NCBI GenBank assembly: GCA_017311315.1
Contig: CM029660.1
Location: forward strand, 28,084,580 to 28,148,579
DNA length: 64,000 bases
Reading direction: 5' to 3'
From: Dendrocalamus latiflorus
Lineage: Eukaryota; Streptophyta; Magnoliopsida; Poales; Poaceae
The translations under genes and the position numbers were made by a program. The first letter of the stretch is position 1; each line of letters starts with the position of its first letter. Of this stretch, positions 47,704-60,071 are shown piece by piece. The notes beneath the pieces are model-generated. The model did no database searches and was not told the origin of the DNA. It worked only from the letters and a program-made list of their open reading frames with translations.

Positions 47704-49394
47704 TGTAACGCCCCCGTTTTTCGGAATTCGGCGAATGGCTGAAGGTGTGGATAGTACCGGTTTTTAGGGTTGAGATATTTATCCGGGTTGTTTAGAGCTT
47801 TACTTGAATCTAAGGTCGTAGTGCGAGGTTTGGAAGAGTGTAGACGGGCTCAAGGCGATAAAATGGGCACATGTGTTATTAGGGTTTCAGTGAACGAAAA
47901 GAGTTCGGACCGAAATAGGGTTTAGGGTTTGGACATGTGTTTTAGAGGCTTTGAGGATTACCGGTATTCGATATGAGAATATGGAGTTGAGAAATGGGTC
48001 GGCGGGCTTGAAACGATCAAAACGGGTATATTCTGCATTTTTGGGTATGAATGAATAGTAACGGGTATTTCACTATTTATTGCGGGTTTGCACTATTCAT
48101 AGTGGGTCAGAGCACTATTCACGACGGATCTTTACTGTTCATAGTGGGTCGGGTTTACTATGCTTACCGGGTCGAACACTGTTCAGATCGGGTCGGGTTG
48201 CTACAGTGTCGGATCCGGGTACTGTTCACTAACGGGTAATTGCTACAGTACCGAACCGGCACTGTTTATCTTCTTTCTCCCGAGCGCGCTACAGTGCCGA
48301 GAAACAGAGGTTTTGGGTGACGGCAAATTCCGGCACTACAGTTAACTCCGGCGAAAACCGAGGGCATGGATGGAATCCTAGGACTAAGGAGAACCCATTT
48401 TGAGGCTTGGTGGCAGTCGGTAGGCTACGGTTGACCAGCGGTGAGGTGATTTCTTCTCAGGACATTTGAAGGGCACAGGAGCTATCGGGAGGTCTTCTCT
48501 TCTAATCAACTGCTTTTTAACCATCTAGGGGTGGTCATGATGGCTCGGGTGGCGGTGGTTTGGGCTGAGAAGGTTTGTGGCATGCTGGCCACGGTGAGGG
48601 GATGAGGTCGTGTGGTGAAGTATGTCACCGGTGAACTATGGGGTTAGGCGAGCTATGGTGAAGCTTTGATCATGATTCTAGGGTTATGAGGGAGCTACAA
48701 GAGCAAGCTATTGAAATGAAATCGATTCTACTGGGAGAATTGAGTTTGAGGTTTACTTGTGGTCTCCAGTGATTAGCAGCGATGCGGCGGTCATCGGAGT
48801 AATTGGGGTGGTGGTAGCTCGCCTTGGCACTGGTGTGATGCACCAGGAGAGGCTCGGGTCCTTTTATAGGTGAGCTAGGGCGGTTGGGAGAGGCGGTGGA
48901 AAAATATCAAAGGTGGCGTGAACTCGGGTTTGGCTTCATCTAGCGCCAGTCTAGGGCCTTCGGGAGGTTGTCAGAGGAGTGGCAGGATGATGACAGTGGC
49001 GAGAGAGTGCGGGAAGGCGCGAGAGCAATCGAGAGATGGGCGGCGGCAAAATATCCGTTGGCAGTGGGATATTTTCGGCCGACAGCAACTGACACAGTCT
49101 CAGGGCTCTTAATGACGGGTGTACAGTCTCTGACTAGCGGTGCAGAATTAGCAGTGGCGAGAGGGCGTGAGAAGGCATGGGAATGGGCCGAGGGATACGG
49201 GCGGTGGTGAAAATAGGGGTGATGGACGGTTTTATAGACTGTGAACAGTACCACGCCAATTTTCCTCCGTTCAAGCAGGGCTGGCGAAGATTAGAAGCTT
49301 GGTTAATTAAGATTCGTGCGGGATTGGGCTGTGGATCAAAGGAAAATGAAATCAAACAAAATTTGATTATTTTGCAAAATTTGGTTTCATTTCA
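47704..49394 (-). repeat. gypsy 3' LTR (deleted form, 1.7 kb)
   Basis: Matches 55300-56969 closely over its length. Its left edge TGTAACGCCCCCGTTTTTCG corresponds to TGTAATGCCCCCGTTTTTGG at 53579, after which the copy jumps to TTCGGCGAATGGCTGAAGG. Short frames across it are not genes. Confidence 0.9.
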
Positions 49395-49412
49395 ACCTAC
49401 CCCCTTAAAAAG
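49395..49412 (-). other. polypurine tract of the gypsy element
   Basis: On the minus strand TTTTTAAGGGGGTAGGT lies immediately before the 3' LTR start TGAAATGAAACC. Confidence 0.85.
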
Positions 49413-51100
49413 AATCTTGTCCTTGAGATTCACCCAGGTTAAAGAATGGGTTGAAAAGCAAAATGTGTTATAGTTCTGATTCTTTTCCTTAAGTCTCATT
49501 CGTCATGCAGTGCGATTTTTATGTAGTAGTTGCTGACGGGACTTATGCTGGTACTTTGTCCTTTCTGGATATCCGAGTCCCCATGGCTTCACGAAGATCT
49601 TCTCAAAGTATAGTTGCGACTTATGCTTCTTTGTCCAAGATGATGCAATACCATGATCATGGTTAGGCAGAGTTCTGTTACTCTTATCTTTTTTGTAAGT
49701 TCATTTACCTGATAGGAAATGTGTTTCGTTAACCAATCGATCTATGATCACTTATAGCCTCATATCCTTCTCATGTCTTCAAGAGTTTGTAAAACAAATT
49801 CATACCAATGTCCTCTGATTTCCCATTTTCATTCTAGGACTAGTTATGATTGTAATAATCCTGGTAGATTTTGATGTTCTTCCTTTATTCTCTAGTACAC
49901 GTCTTGGCATGCTATGTACTTTGAGTTTCCTTTCTTCATATTACTTTACTAGATTTCTTTCTCTCGATCTTTGGTTCATCTTTATTCTATCAGGGTGTAT
50001 AGAAAACTGTGAAGGGTCATTTCTTTTATGGTTAAATCTTTCAATCTCCTCTTTATTCTATATTCAGAAGTGACCATGAGATTCCAAGATTTCTTGCTCA
50101 TTCTTCAGCGAATTCTGTTGAATTTCTTTGTCGTAATTGAGATAACACTTAGTAACCGCACCATGATATGTATTTTGACTTAATGCCAATTGTTATTCAC
50201 TTTTCCTAGGTGACGTTGAATATCTATATCATGGTCCTTGACTACTTGTAACCATCTTCATTGTTGCAGATTTAATCCCAACTGACCAATGCATGTACTA
50301 TGCCTGCTGATTCTAAGTCATGAGTAGTGTACTCTTCTAGTGTTGACATCTTGACGTAGAATTTACAATCTCTCCTTTTGTACTAATACATCCTAGTCCC
50401 TGTTTCTGAGGTGTGACCGTAAAATTGAATTTTTTTTTCAGGGTTAGGGAGTATTAGAAATGGGGCTGTAATCAATCTAGTCTTTTAATAGAACTGGGGC
50501 TAAAATCTTTAGCTTCTGAAAACTTCTCCTGTCACACTTGAGTTTATACTCTCTTTTCTCCCTCCCTCTCTCTCTCTCTCTCTCTTACTGCACCTGTATA
50601 TCATCCTTGTATATACCAAATGATATCATGTCTTGTATCTTCATATAAACTGCTTAGTTTATTTCTCCGTAACCTCTGTAGGTGTTTTGGATATCAATAT
50701 TCCTTTTTATTTTCTTTAGTATCCCTTAAGATACGTCTGGTTTATTTATTCTAACGTCCTATGTGTTTTGTGTTATCGTACTTCTGCCCTATTTCCCCGA
50801 TTCTCTGTTTAAACTGGGTTGGTTCTTCCATCCCTTATATAGTTAGTTAAATATTCACTTCTATCATGCTTTTCTTGTACGAGGTTGAAAATCAAGTCCA
50901 CTATGATTTATGATACAAACTTCTTTATTTCTTTATGCCATCATACAGATAGCCCACGTAAACATTTAATAACTGATAAAACTACTTGCTTATACAAAAG
51001 TATGAGATAGCATTCACCTTGTTCTTAACCAGCGGTGTTGCCTGATGCTTGCTTTTAGACTGCTCTGACTGTCTCCTTTCACTTTTTTTTTCTAGTAATT
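49413..51100 (-). pseudogene. decayed gypsy pol remnant
   Basis: Near 50290-50215 the minus strand reads RWLQVVKDHDIDIQRHLG, matching the RNase H end of gypsy pol, where RW(L/M)E-LKDYD-I-YHPGKAN is usual. Stops break it on both sides. I cannot locate protease, RT active-site or integrase motifs, and the available length is far too short for a full pol, so most has been lost. Confidence 0.65.
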
Positions 51101-51103
51101 CCT

Positions 51104-51660
51104 CTAGAGTGAATTTCCCTCCTCTTCCATTCGAGCTTTCTTCAGGTGTCGTTCTTCTTCCTCCATTGACAGTTGGTATGGGGTTAATGCCTGTCTTTTG
51201 GCTCGTATCCGGGCCTCTTCCTTAGGTAAGGATCTCAATGGGCATTGATAATGATAATGTCCCTTTTGGTTGCAGTGAAAACAAGTTGTAATTGCCACGA
51301 TCAAAGGATCGTTTTGCTTGATAAGCCTCACATATACTGATATTTCTTCTTCTATCTAGAGAGCTCGATCAACTAGAGTCTGTAAGTCTGGAAATTCCAT
51401 GGTCATAATATAACATTTTATCTTTAGTTGCAAACGTCTTATAAAGTATGCCATCCTTTTTTGCTTCTGTATTGACATCTTCTTGAGCATATTGTGATAA
51501 ATGATAGGATTGCTGCAGATACTCCATAATAGATTTGTCTTCTTGTCAGAGATTAAGAAAATCCTGATATTTTTCTGTAATGACTTTAGGAGAAATATAA
51601 GCCTTGCGACATCTAGTCACAAACTCTTTCCACGCAATATCATTCTTGTAACCAATTATT
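51104..51660 (-). pseudogene. gypsy gag remnant with zinc knuckle
   Basis: On the minus strand the capsid-like region begins about 51641 (IAWKEFVTRCRKAYISP) and continues with MEYLQQSYHLSQYA and a later DLQTLVDRAL. It is interrupted by an in-frame stop after FLNL and by a frame change. It leads into an open stretch 51331-51104 with a CX2CX4HX4C knuckle (CFHCNQKGHYHYQC, about 51283-51242). Order and motifs fit the Gag of plant Ty3/gypsy elements. Non-functional. Confidence 0.85.
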
Positions 51661-53563
51661 GGCACTTAGTGGCTCTGTTGCTGATGAAAATTCAGGTGGT
51701 CGAGTCTTCAGAAATGTTGTAAATTTGAATGCAGTTGCACTTGATGTTGACACTAATTCTTCTGGCGATATTCTCGTAGTATGTTGTCCCAATATCCTTG
51801 TTTATTGTTCTAGTATCTTGGCTTGTCCTTGTTTGCACTCAATCTGGTTTTTCTCTATAGTAGATAGGGCTTCCATTATACGGAACTGTCTTTCCTGATT
51901 TTTGTTCTCCATTTGTTGGATCATCAGATCTTTAGTTTGTTCAGTGAAACTCTATTTGACTGTAACCGAGATTTAAGAATTAGTGTTGTAAAATTTTTAG
52001 GCTTAGCAAAGGAAAGTGAGACTGAAATGGGGGTAAAAGCAAGAAAGAGGAAGGAAGGAAAATGAAGTGAGATTAAATGTTTTTTCTGGTTGATTTTGTA
52101 GAACACCTCTTTAAAATTTCATGCATACTTGCAAGGATAATCCCACATCTTTTGGTATTCAACATTCATGAACTAATTCATCTTCAACTACTTCTGTACA
52201 TAGGCTTAGAATCCAATGGCCTCTTTCAATTTAGTTTCTACTTCACACTAAGGCTACACTATCTCCTCTAATTGCCTAGTTATAACATCATTTTTGTCTA
52301 TAACTCCAAACAAATATTGTCATTCATTTGACCCACCGAATACATAATCTCTATGGCGTCATTCTAACTTTATTAATTACATCATGGCTATCCAAATTCT
52401 ACAAAAATGCCAACTTCAACCATGACTATATAAATCCAACATCAAATCTGTTATAATCCAATATCCTCATTTTAAATCCACCGATATCATTTGTATCCAT
52501 ATTTCCTAAAATCCAATTATTTTCTTTATCAACTCGTAATCTCAGTCTGCTCATTCAATAATCAACTAAGTTTCTTACTATCTACTTCTCAATTAATTTA
52601 CCATTATAAAATTCCACGGATAATATCACTGATCAGAACTATAATCCAGTAATCACTATTATTAACATCCACCAAGAATAGCATCATATTGTTCGAAGCC
52701 TAAAATCCAATAATCATTATCACATTTTCTTATCTCCAAGACTCAGTTTATTCATTCTTCAACTTAACCCAATTGAACAAGTTCCATCACTTTGTTCATT
52801 CAAACCCTTCCAACATCATCATAATTCCATAAATATCTTTGGTCATCATCGTCTCATATTTCCATCCCTTATGGGTTATCTACTCCTTTCACTTACTACT
52901 TCCATGGGCGTATTTCAACCTATTTATTGCAATCAGAAATTTACGTTTAATTTCTTCTGAGATTTGCTTGATAGGTAAGAAGATAATATAAAAGCATAGG
53001 TAAGAATCAAGACGAAATGGGATAAGAATAGAGGGCTTTTAACATAATCTTTATTTAAAATCAGAAATTAGTTTTGCACAAATTGCTTATATAGCGGCCT
53101 ATAGGATAATAGTGCAATTGGGCAATTAACACAATCAAAAACCTTTGTATACTTAAATGGTTTTACCCATTGCATCAAGGATATCAAGCGGGCATTGTTT
53201 GCTAACTACTCGAGTGGAGACCTTATAACTTTTTAGAAGGAAAAGCTTTGGCCAGGGTATTCACACTATTCTCCTTTAATACCATTTTTAATATTTCTTT
53301 AAGTAGGGTTAGCTTTTGTTTTATTTAGTCAAATATTTATAGCAAGAAATTAGTCTAACGTCTGCTCGTATTTTGAGATTTTGACAAAGCTCGAAAGAAA
53401 GTTTTTTTATGTCTAAGATAGATAAGATAGAAATAGGAAAGGCGAGATAGCAATAATACTTATGGTTTTCAAAGTTCTTTTGTATTTGAAAATATGGCTT
53501 TGTGAAATCGTGTTCTTATCGTAATCAAACCTACACCTAGGGTTACAACCTACAGTCAAGCCT
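51660..53563 (-). other. 5' leader and N-terminal gag region of the gypsy element
   Basis: AT-rich, no convincing frame. It lies between the PBS and recognisable gag, so it should hold the untranslated leader and decayed gag N-terminus. Confidence 0.5.
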
Positions 53564-53575
53564 GCTCTGATACCA
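53564..53575 (-). other. gypsy primer binding site, initiator Met-tRNA
   Basis: On the minus strand TGGTATCAGAGC occurs three bases after the end of the 5' LTR. It fixes the orientation of the element. Confidence 0.92.
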
Positions 53576-53578
53576 CTC

Positions 53579-56500
53579 TGTAATGCCCCCGTTTTTGGGA
53601 ACAGGAATGTCATTACCTTCCGTAACAGCCCAGGAGTTTAGTTACGGATAGAAGAAGCATCATGCCTGCTCACGAACATTTAAAAGGAGTTAATTTGATT
53701 AAAATAAGAGTTAACAGTCAATTTTAACGATTTTAAGGGTGTCCAAGCCCAAAACTTAACTTACAATCAGAAGAACCAAAGAAAACTCCACAAGAACACT
53801 TGAGTGCGGCTGTAACCCTAACACAAAAACTTGTAACATCCTGTTCTTCTCTTGATCTCTGTGTTGGGGAAAGATAGAGTAGGACTGAGTACAACCAACC
53901 GTACTCGATAAGTCACATGGAAATTACTATTAACTACATGCAGGGTTTACCATGAGATGGTTGGGAAGGTTTATTATTTTATGTGGATGCAGTTTCAGTT
54001 GTAAACCAGTTTTAAACATAAAAGAATGATAACTCCTTTGGTTAATGGGGTTTCAAATTTGATTACCAAACTTCAGCATTTCCAAATCCTTTCCAAAGCT
54101 ACTTATGCTTCGCTGTTGGATTCACCCATTAAATACAGTTTCATTTATCGAAAACACGGCGTATTCGAATACCAACTTTGCAGAGTTGCCCTGCTTTACC
54201 CACAAGATTTCTTAACTCCCGCATCTGAGTTCAAGAAAACAAGGCTGTTCACTACTCAACTCTTTATATAGCCTCCACCTAGTAGGCTTCCCCAACAAGC
54301 TCGAGTGACCCCTCAGGTCTACCCAACTTATCTCAGCCCTACTGTTGTGTGGATAACATAACCAATAACCACCTTCTATATGGTCCTACTCAACCCCTCT
54401 CGTATGGACTCACACTTGGCCTCCTGCTGCCTATGTAGAGGTTCAATTGAATTTGAGCAGCTACTAGACCAGGTTTGACGTATCAACACTTGTGGTTGGG
54501 CGATCATTATATTCTTTACTTAGCATAAGGGTCTAGTCCATATATTTTCACTGAGGCAACCACCTCCCACAAACCCATATGCAGTACCCTCTACACTGCC
54601 ACCAATTCTTAACCCATGCCTCCACCCTAGGATAAGGTCATGGAATCCGGCCTACTTTTAAGGCCATTAGCTATCCTTGCTTATCCTAAAACCATTTTCA
54701 AAATTCCACCAACAAATACCAAATCCTTTTAATAGTGATAAAGTTTGTTGAGTTACTAGACCACTATGGTTACCAGATTAATATGTTTAATATTACTAGG
54801 CCTTGTCAAGGTGAATATGGCCATCAAAATTAAACTAGGCTTTTTCGGGTGGTAGGACATAACTAATATCATGTCATTCTAAATAGTTATTGTACATAAA
54901 ATAATGGTGCGTAAATAACATAATGAAAGTACTGATAAATAGATAAACAAAGGAAATGTAGGTTCAACATGATCAAAAACATGTGACTTGCCTCTTTATC
55001 CAAAGCCTCTTGTTATCTTTGTTGTAGTCTTCGGATTGGATACCGACTTCTTTAACTGCTCTTGTAGTCCTTCTGTTGACCAACTCGTGTGGTCCGAGTT
55101 CTATCGTGGAAGACGAATACCAATAAGTTCCTGCTTTGCAGAATGCAAGTTAGGAACAAAATACAAATAAATAACCAAAAAGACATAAAGAAGGTAGGTG
55201 GGGTGGTCAGGGTTTAGGCGATGAATGGTTTGGCTCCACGGGATTGAAATTAGGCTAAGTGGGTTCGGGACGGTCGAAAATGTATAAAGGCGTTGGATGG
55301 ATTTCGGCGAATGGCTGAAGGTGTGGATAGTACCGGTTTTTAGGGTTGAGATATTTATCCGGGTTGTTTAGAGCTTTACCTGAATCTAAGGTGGTAGTGC
55401 GAGGTTGGGAAGAGTGTAGACGGGCTCAAGGCGATAAAATGGGCACATGTGTTATTAGGGTTCGGTGAACGAAAAGAGTTCAGACCGAAATAGGGTTTAG
55501 GGTTTGGACATGTGTTTTAGAGGCTTTGAGGATTATCGGTATTCGATATGGGAATATGGAGTTGAGAAATGGGTCGGGGGCTTGAAACGATCGAAACGGG
55601 TATATTTTGCATTCTTGGGTATGAATGAATAGTAACAGGTATTTCACTATTCATTGCGGGTCTGCACTATTGATAGCAGGTCAGAGCACTATTCACGACG
55701 GATCTTTAATGTTCATGGTGGGTCGGGTTTACTATGCTTACCGGTTCGGACACTGTTCAGATCAGATCGGGTTGCTATAGAGTCGGATCCGGGTTACTGT
55801 TCACTAATGGGTAATTGCTACAGTACGAGCCGGCACTGTTTATCTTCTTTCTCCCGAGCGCACTACAATGCTGAGAAACAGAGGTTTTGGGCGACGGCAA
55901 ATTCCGGCACTACAGTTAACTCCGGCGAAAACCGAGGACATGGATGGAATCCTAGGACTAAGGAGAACCCATTTTGAGGCTTGGTGGTGGTCGGCAGGCT
56001 ACAGTTGGCCGATGGTGAGGTGATTTTTTCTCGGGACATTTGAATGGCACATGAGCTACCGGGAGGTCTTCTCTTCTAATCGGCTGCTTTTAACTATCTA
56101 GGGGTGGTCACGGTGGCTCGGGTGGCGATGGTTTGGGCTGAGAAGGTTTGTGGCATGCTGGCCATGGTGAGGGGATGCGGCTGTGTGATGAAGTATGTCG
56201 CCGGTGAACTACGGGGTTAGGCGAGCTATGGTGAAGCTTTGATCATGATTCTAGGGTTATGAGGGAGCTACAAGAGCAAGCAATTGAAATGAAATCAATT
56301 CTTCTGGGAGAATTGAGTTTGAGGTTTACTTGCGGCCTCTGGTGATTAACGTCGATGTGGCGGTCATCGGAGTAATTGGGGGTGGTGGTAGCTTGCCTTA
56401 GCACCAGTGTGATGCACCAGGAGAGGCATCGGTCCTTTTATAGGCGAGCTAGGGCGGTTGGGAGAGGCAGTGGCAAAATATCAAAGGTGGCGACGAACTC

Positions 56501-56969
56501 GTGTTTGGCTTCGTCTAGCACCGGTCTAGGGCCTTCGGGAGGTTGTCAGAGGAGTGGCAGGACGATGACAGCGGCGAGAGAGTGCAGGAAGGCGCAAGAG
56601 CAATCGAGAGATGGGCGGTGGCAAAATATCCATTGGCGGTGGGATATTTTCGGCCAGCGGCAATTGACACAGGCTCAGGTCTCTTAATGATGGGCATACG
56701 TTCTCTGACTAGTGACGCAGAGTTGGAAGCGGCGAGAGGGCGCGAGAAGGCGCGGGAATGGTTGGAGGGATACGGGCGGTGGCGAAAATAGGGGTGACAG
56801 ACTGTTTTACAGACTGTGAACAGTACCTTGCCAATTTTACTCCGTTCGAGCAGGGCTAGCGAGGATTAGAGGCTTGTTTAGTTAAGATTCGTGTGGGATT
56901 GGGATGAGGATCAAAGGAAAATGAAATAAAATGAAATTTGATTATGTTGCAAAATTTGGTTTCATTTCA
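53579..56969 (-). repeat. gypsy 5' LTR (full form, 3.4 kb)
   Basis: The section 55300-56969 is the duplicate of the 3' LTR. The section 53579-55300 is present only here, but shares short phrases with the solo LTR at 43608-46405. Open frames such as 56376-56687 have equivalents in the 3' LTR and are not genes. Confidence 0.88.
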
Positions 56970-56974
56970 GTCTG

Positions 56975-57655
56975 CATCATTGGCATCACCACAAAATAGT
57001 CAGTCTGTAGTTACCTGAGAGTTCATGCAGTTGCTGAGAAGGACATGTGGAAAGATATGTTACCTGTAGAAAAATGTGAAAGATCTCGTTAAAATGACCT
57101 ATGCATAATATTTTTGTGATGCATACTATCAGTTGGCTTTCGCTTTACATGCAAACATATTAGACTAGTTTTATGTTGATGAAAAAGGACAAAACATTGA
57201 TCTATTTAAAAACTAATGAGATAATAATAAAAGTCTATACATGAGACCATAAAGTAAATAGAAAAGATGTACAGAAATCTAGAAAATAGATGCTCAGCAT
57301 TGACAATCTCATACTGTCATCTTCATCAGAATTCTAATGTATTATCATGGTACAAACTAAATAAAATTATGAATTCACTGATAAATCTTTATCAGAAAAG
57401 GTATGACCAGGAATTGTTAGTGTCTTATCAATTATCAAATCACTGTCAGAGAAATAATTTCAGGTACATTTAGTAATAACAAAAGCATACAAGAGAGTAA
57501 GCTTTAGTGCATCAAAATCCTATGCTCTTTCTTTTTGTTAAAGACAAGAAAAAATAAGCATCCAAACAACAATTGCTTGATGCATTTTCACAATACATGA
57601 GATTGGATCTTTCCCAAATTCGTGACTGTAACCCATAAACACTCTAATCTTCTTT
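56975..57655 (-). other. hAT interior right of the gypsy insertion, no clear domain
   Basis: AT-rich, short frames. Probably introns or decayed coding sequence of the hAT transposase gene. Confidence 0.35.
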
Positions 57656-57659
57656 GAAT

Positions 57660-58530
57660 TTCTCCATATAGCCTTGCATCTCCTCAAAGTTGCATTGCAA
57701 ATATCACCCATCGATGTCGACCCCTTTAGGAATCGACACCCCTTTACCGATCTACTGAGTAAGCTTCATTACCCCTTGGAAGTATGGGCAGTTGGCTTTC
57801 CTACCAGGGATGTCGTTTGCATGAAACCACTTAGCCCAAACTTCACCATGTCTTTGTTTAGTTTTCCTGTTGAGCATTGTGTCCACTCGACCTTGCACGG
57901 GCGCCATGCTATGTGCAATGTCAACATCAAATGCTTTGCCATGAGACCTAGCATTGCAGAACAATTGCTGCATCCTGCTGCTACTACTACTACCAGGCCC
58001 AACACAACTACCACTCTCACTACTACGTTTGGCACTAGGTCTACTACCACTCCCACTCCCATGCTCAAATATCCCACCCCTCCGTTCCATACTCTTCCGA
58101 AAGCAAAGGTCTCTCAATGATGAGTTCACAACCATCTGTTCTTAAATATCTTCATCGCTAGGCACATCAATTGTTGCATTCATCTGTTCCAAAATATCAC
58201 TCTCCATTCGAAGCTTCAGCACCTTAGTTGATTTCCTCTTTTGCCATCCTGTGTAATCAGTCTTCCTCATCACCTCGCGAACCTCCGGCGGCACATGATT
58301 GCATGATTTCACATTCCCGGTTATACCTGTGAGATGCTGCCTCCACCTCGCGAACCTCCGGCGGCACATGATTGCATGATTTCACATTCCCGGTTATACC
58401 TGTGAGATGCTGCCTCAGGCGGGTTACACCTCCTCCTCCAAATGTGGCTAAACAATATCTACACTTGAAGCTTACTCCTATTTGCTCCCCATGGGTCCAA
58501 ACATACTCAATGTCTCCTGAAATTCAATAA
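57660..58530 (-). pseudogene. hAT transposase remnant: BED-type zinc finger and downstream region
   Basis: On the minus strand, near 58500-58420, the sequence reads like a BED finger (HGEQIGVSFKCRYCLATFG). It continues with RQHLTGITGNVKSCNHVPPE and VMRKTDYTGWQKRKSTK (to about 58142). After a GSGSGS-like linker region, 57850-57755 gives KWFHANDIPGRKANCPYFQG, the start of the DUF659-type region seen in plant hAT transposases. The frame is broken by a 73-bp tandem duplication (58271-58343, 58344-58416) and by stops. Intact proteins of this kind cut and paste hAT elements; this one cannot. Confidence 0.8.
58271..58416. repeat. perfect 73-bp tandem duplication
   Basis: The block starting CACCTCGCGAACCTCCGGCG is repeated exactly, head to tail. 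73 is not a multiple of three, so it shifts the transposase frame. Confidence 0.95.
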
Positions 58531-59827
58531 TAACAAACACTGATAAGCGCATGAGTAATAACCTGAATGCCAAAATGTACATTCCTACAATTGTACATAC
58601 ACAACATCTTCCTTACAAAAACTTTTACAACTTTTGTTGCAATCCAAAAACATCCCAAAGAACTTTAGTATAGATTAATTTTGTTGAAACTATTACTAGA
58701 TGTGGTCTCTACATGTCGGTGCGCATGTCGTATTAAAAGAACAGGACAGACCAATTTACGTTTTGTAGGTTACTAAATCAATTGCATAAAATTAGTATGT
58801 TCCTATTAATTTAAATGTCAAGAGAACAATTTTGTTGTCTCTATAAAATTATTGTCATGAACAGGACATAACAGGAGACTATTTTGGTGATCAGTTTAGA
58901 ATTTTTTAGACGTTAAGATGCTCCTGGTTTTACTTCTTTTGTGCAACATGTTAAATATTTTAAAATGTGCTGAAAGAAGTTAGGGCTTCGAACTTGATTT
59001 CATTAACCCACATAATTTGATTAACTTCCTTTACATCCATTGTTTGTCTTGGAATTCTGTGCTTACCCAAAAATAATCATGGAAGCACCGACTTTTTTTG
59101 TATACTCGCTGATCATGGATAGAAACAAATGTTCCCAAGAAACATGCAACATAAATTCCTCTCAAATTCATGTAGAATTATACCCCTAACTTCAAGGATC
59201 TCAAAATATTGCATGGTAATCTATTCAAGCAGCTTCACGAATGCAACACTTATACCTGAGGTAGCCGATGCCAACAGTCTTGAACTAGTCGGACATTCCG
59301 GACCGACACCGGCTCCACAACTCTCTTGCCTCCTGCCCCCAATGCCCAAGTTGCCGTCTTCGCCTCCCCCCCCCCCCTCCGTGCCGCCCAGGTTGCCGTC
59401 TTGGGCCCTCAACACCTCACCCCCCCGCCCAAGCCGCCGCCAGCCATGCCTTTTGCGATGCCACCCTCCATGCGCTAAGCATGACAGCGAAGCAGATCCA
59501 GGCAGACCACACCGGAGGGAGGCAATCAAGTGGGGGAGTGGAGGTGACCAAGCGGAGGGGAGGGGATCGCCGAGCAAGCGGAGCGAGGGGATCGTGAGCC
59601 ACCACAGAGGGCATAGAGAACACAACAGAGGGGAAGGGGTGATGCGATTGCCCTCGCCGCCCGTAACCTAGCTCAACAAAAAGGACCAAGCGAATGGACC
59701 AGTCTGGGTCGACCATCAGTTTGAAGTGGCCCAAAATTTTTAGATCTGATTTGTTCATCAACAGGACCGGCCGGTAATACCGATAACCGGCGAAAATCGG
59801 ATCTTGCCGGCCGAAAAAAATTCCCTG
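58530..59827. other. right end of the hAT element, non-coding
   Basis: Contains AT-rich sequence, then a GC-rich block (59240-59660) open in several frames with a C12 run near 59367-59378, then ACCGG-rich subterminal sequence. Frames here are Pro/Ser/Arg-rich and I do not treat them as genes. Confidence 0.5.
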
Positions 59828-59989
59828 CCTGCCAGTGGCATGGTGGTATGGACCAGGGAGGTTGTTTATGCGAGAGCTCCTGGCCAATTTTCTTAAAAAG
59901 AATAATAATTCCGTTAGTCTATTACAGGTACTGTCACCACCCCCAAAGAATAATACCAATTATCTGATCTTCCATTGGTTAGCGATGCT

Positions 59990-59996
59990 TATATAT
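59990..59996 (+). promoter_or_regulatory. probable TATA box of the O-methyltransferase gene
   Basis: TATATAT lies 76 bases before the start codon, giving a predicted transcription start near 60020. CCAAT-like motifs occur at about 59956 and, inverted, 59974. The hAT right end and its target duplication finish at 59835, only about 155 bases upstream. Confidence 0.6.
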
Positions 59997-60071
59997 TTGG
60001 GCATTCAGCTCAGGAGGTCTCACGTAGCCCTTTGTCACTAAAGCAGCTAAAGCCTTGGCCCGTAGAACAGC

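Larger units (their letters stand above)
47704..56969 (-). mobile_element. Ty3/gypsy LTR retrotransposon, decayed, with unequal LTRs
   Basis: Minus-strand order: 5' LTR 56969-53579, PBS 53575-53564, remnants of gag and pol, polypurine tract about 49412-49395, 3' LTR 49394-47704. Both LTRs end in TG...CA, and a perfect 5-bp duplication GTCTG flanks the element (47699-47703, 56970-56974). The 3' LTR is 1691 bp against 3391 bp for the 5' LTR because about 1.7 kb is missing near its plus-strand left end. Most of pol is absent or unrecognisable. Confidence 0.92.
46967..59827 (-). mobile_element. hAT transposon, expanded by a nested gypsy element
   Basis: The ends are CAGGGTTCTCATTACCGG on the left and, read on the other strand, CAGGGAATTTTTTTTCGGCC on the right. 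CAGGG is the hallmark start of hAT termini. A perfect 8-bp duplication CCTGCCAG flanks it (46959-46966, 59828-59835). Subterminal ACCGGTA/GGCCGG words lie inside both ends. Without the gypsy insertion (47704-56969 plus 5 bp) the element is about 3.6 kb, a normal size for hAT, and it contains hAT transposase remnants in minus orientation. Confidence 0.82.

Noticed and set aside
48918..49254. Frames near 49 kb and their counterparts near 56.4-56.8 kb
   Set aside because: They are paired copies within the two LTRs of the gypsy element; similarity reflects LTR duplication, not gene conservation.
59129..59671. Pro/Ser-rich frame upstream of the O-methyltransferase
   Set aside because: Lies wholly inside the hAT element right end, is open in several frames because of C- and G-rich runs, and has no recognisable domain.
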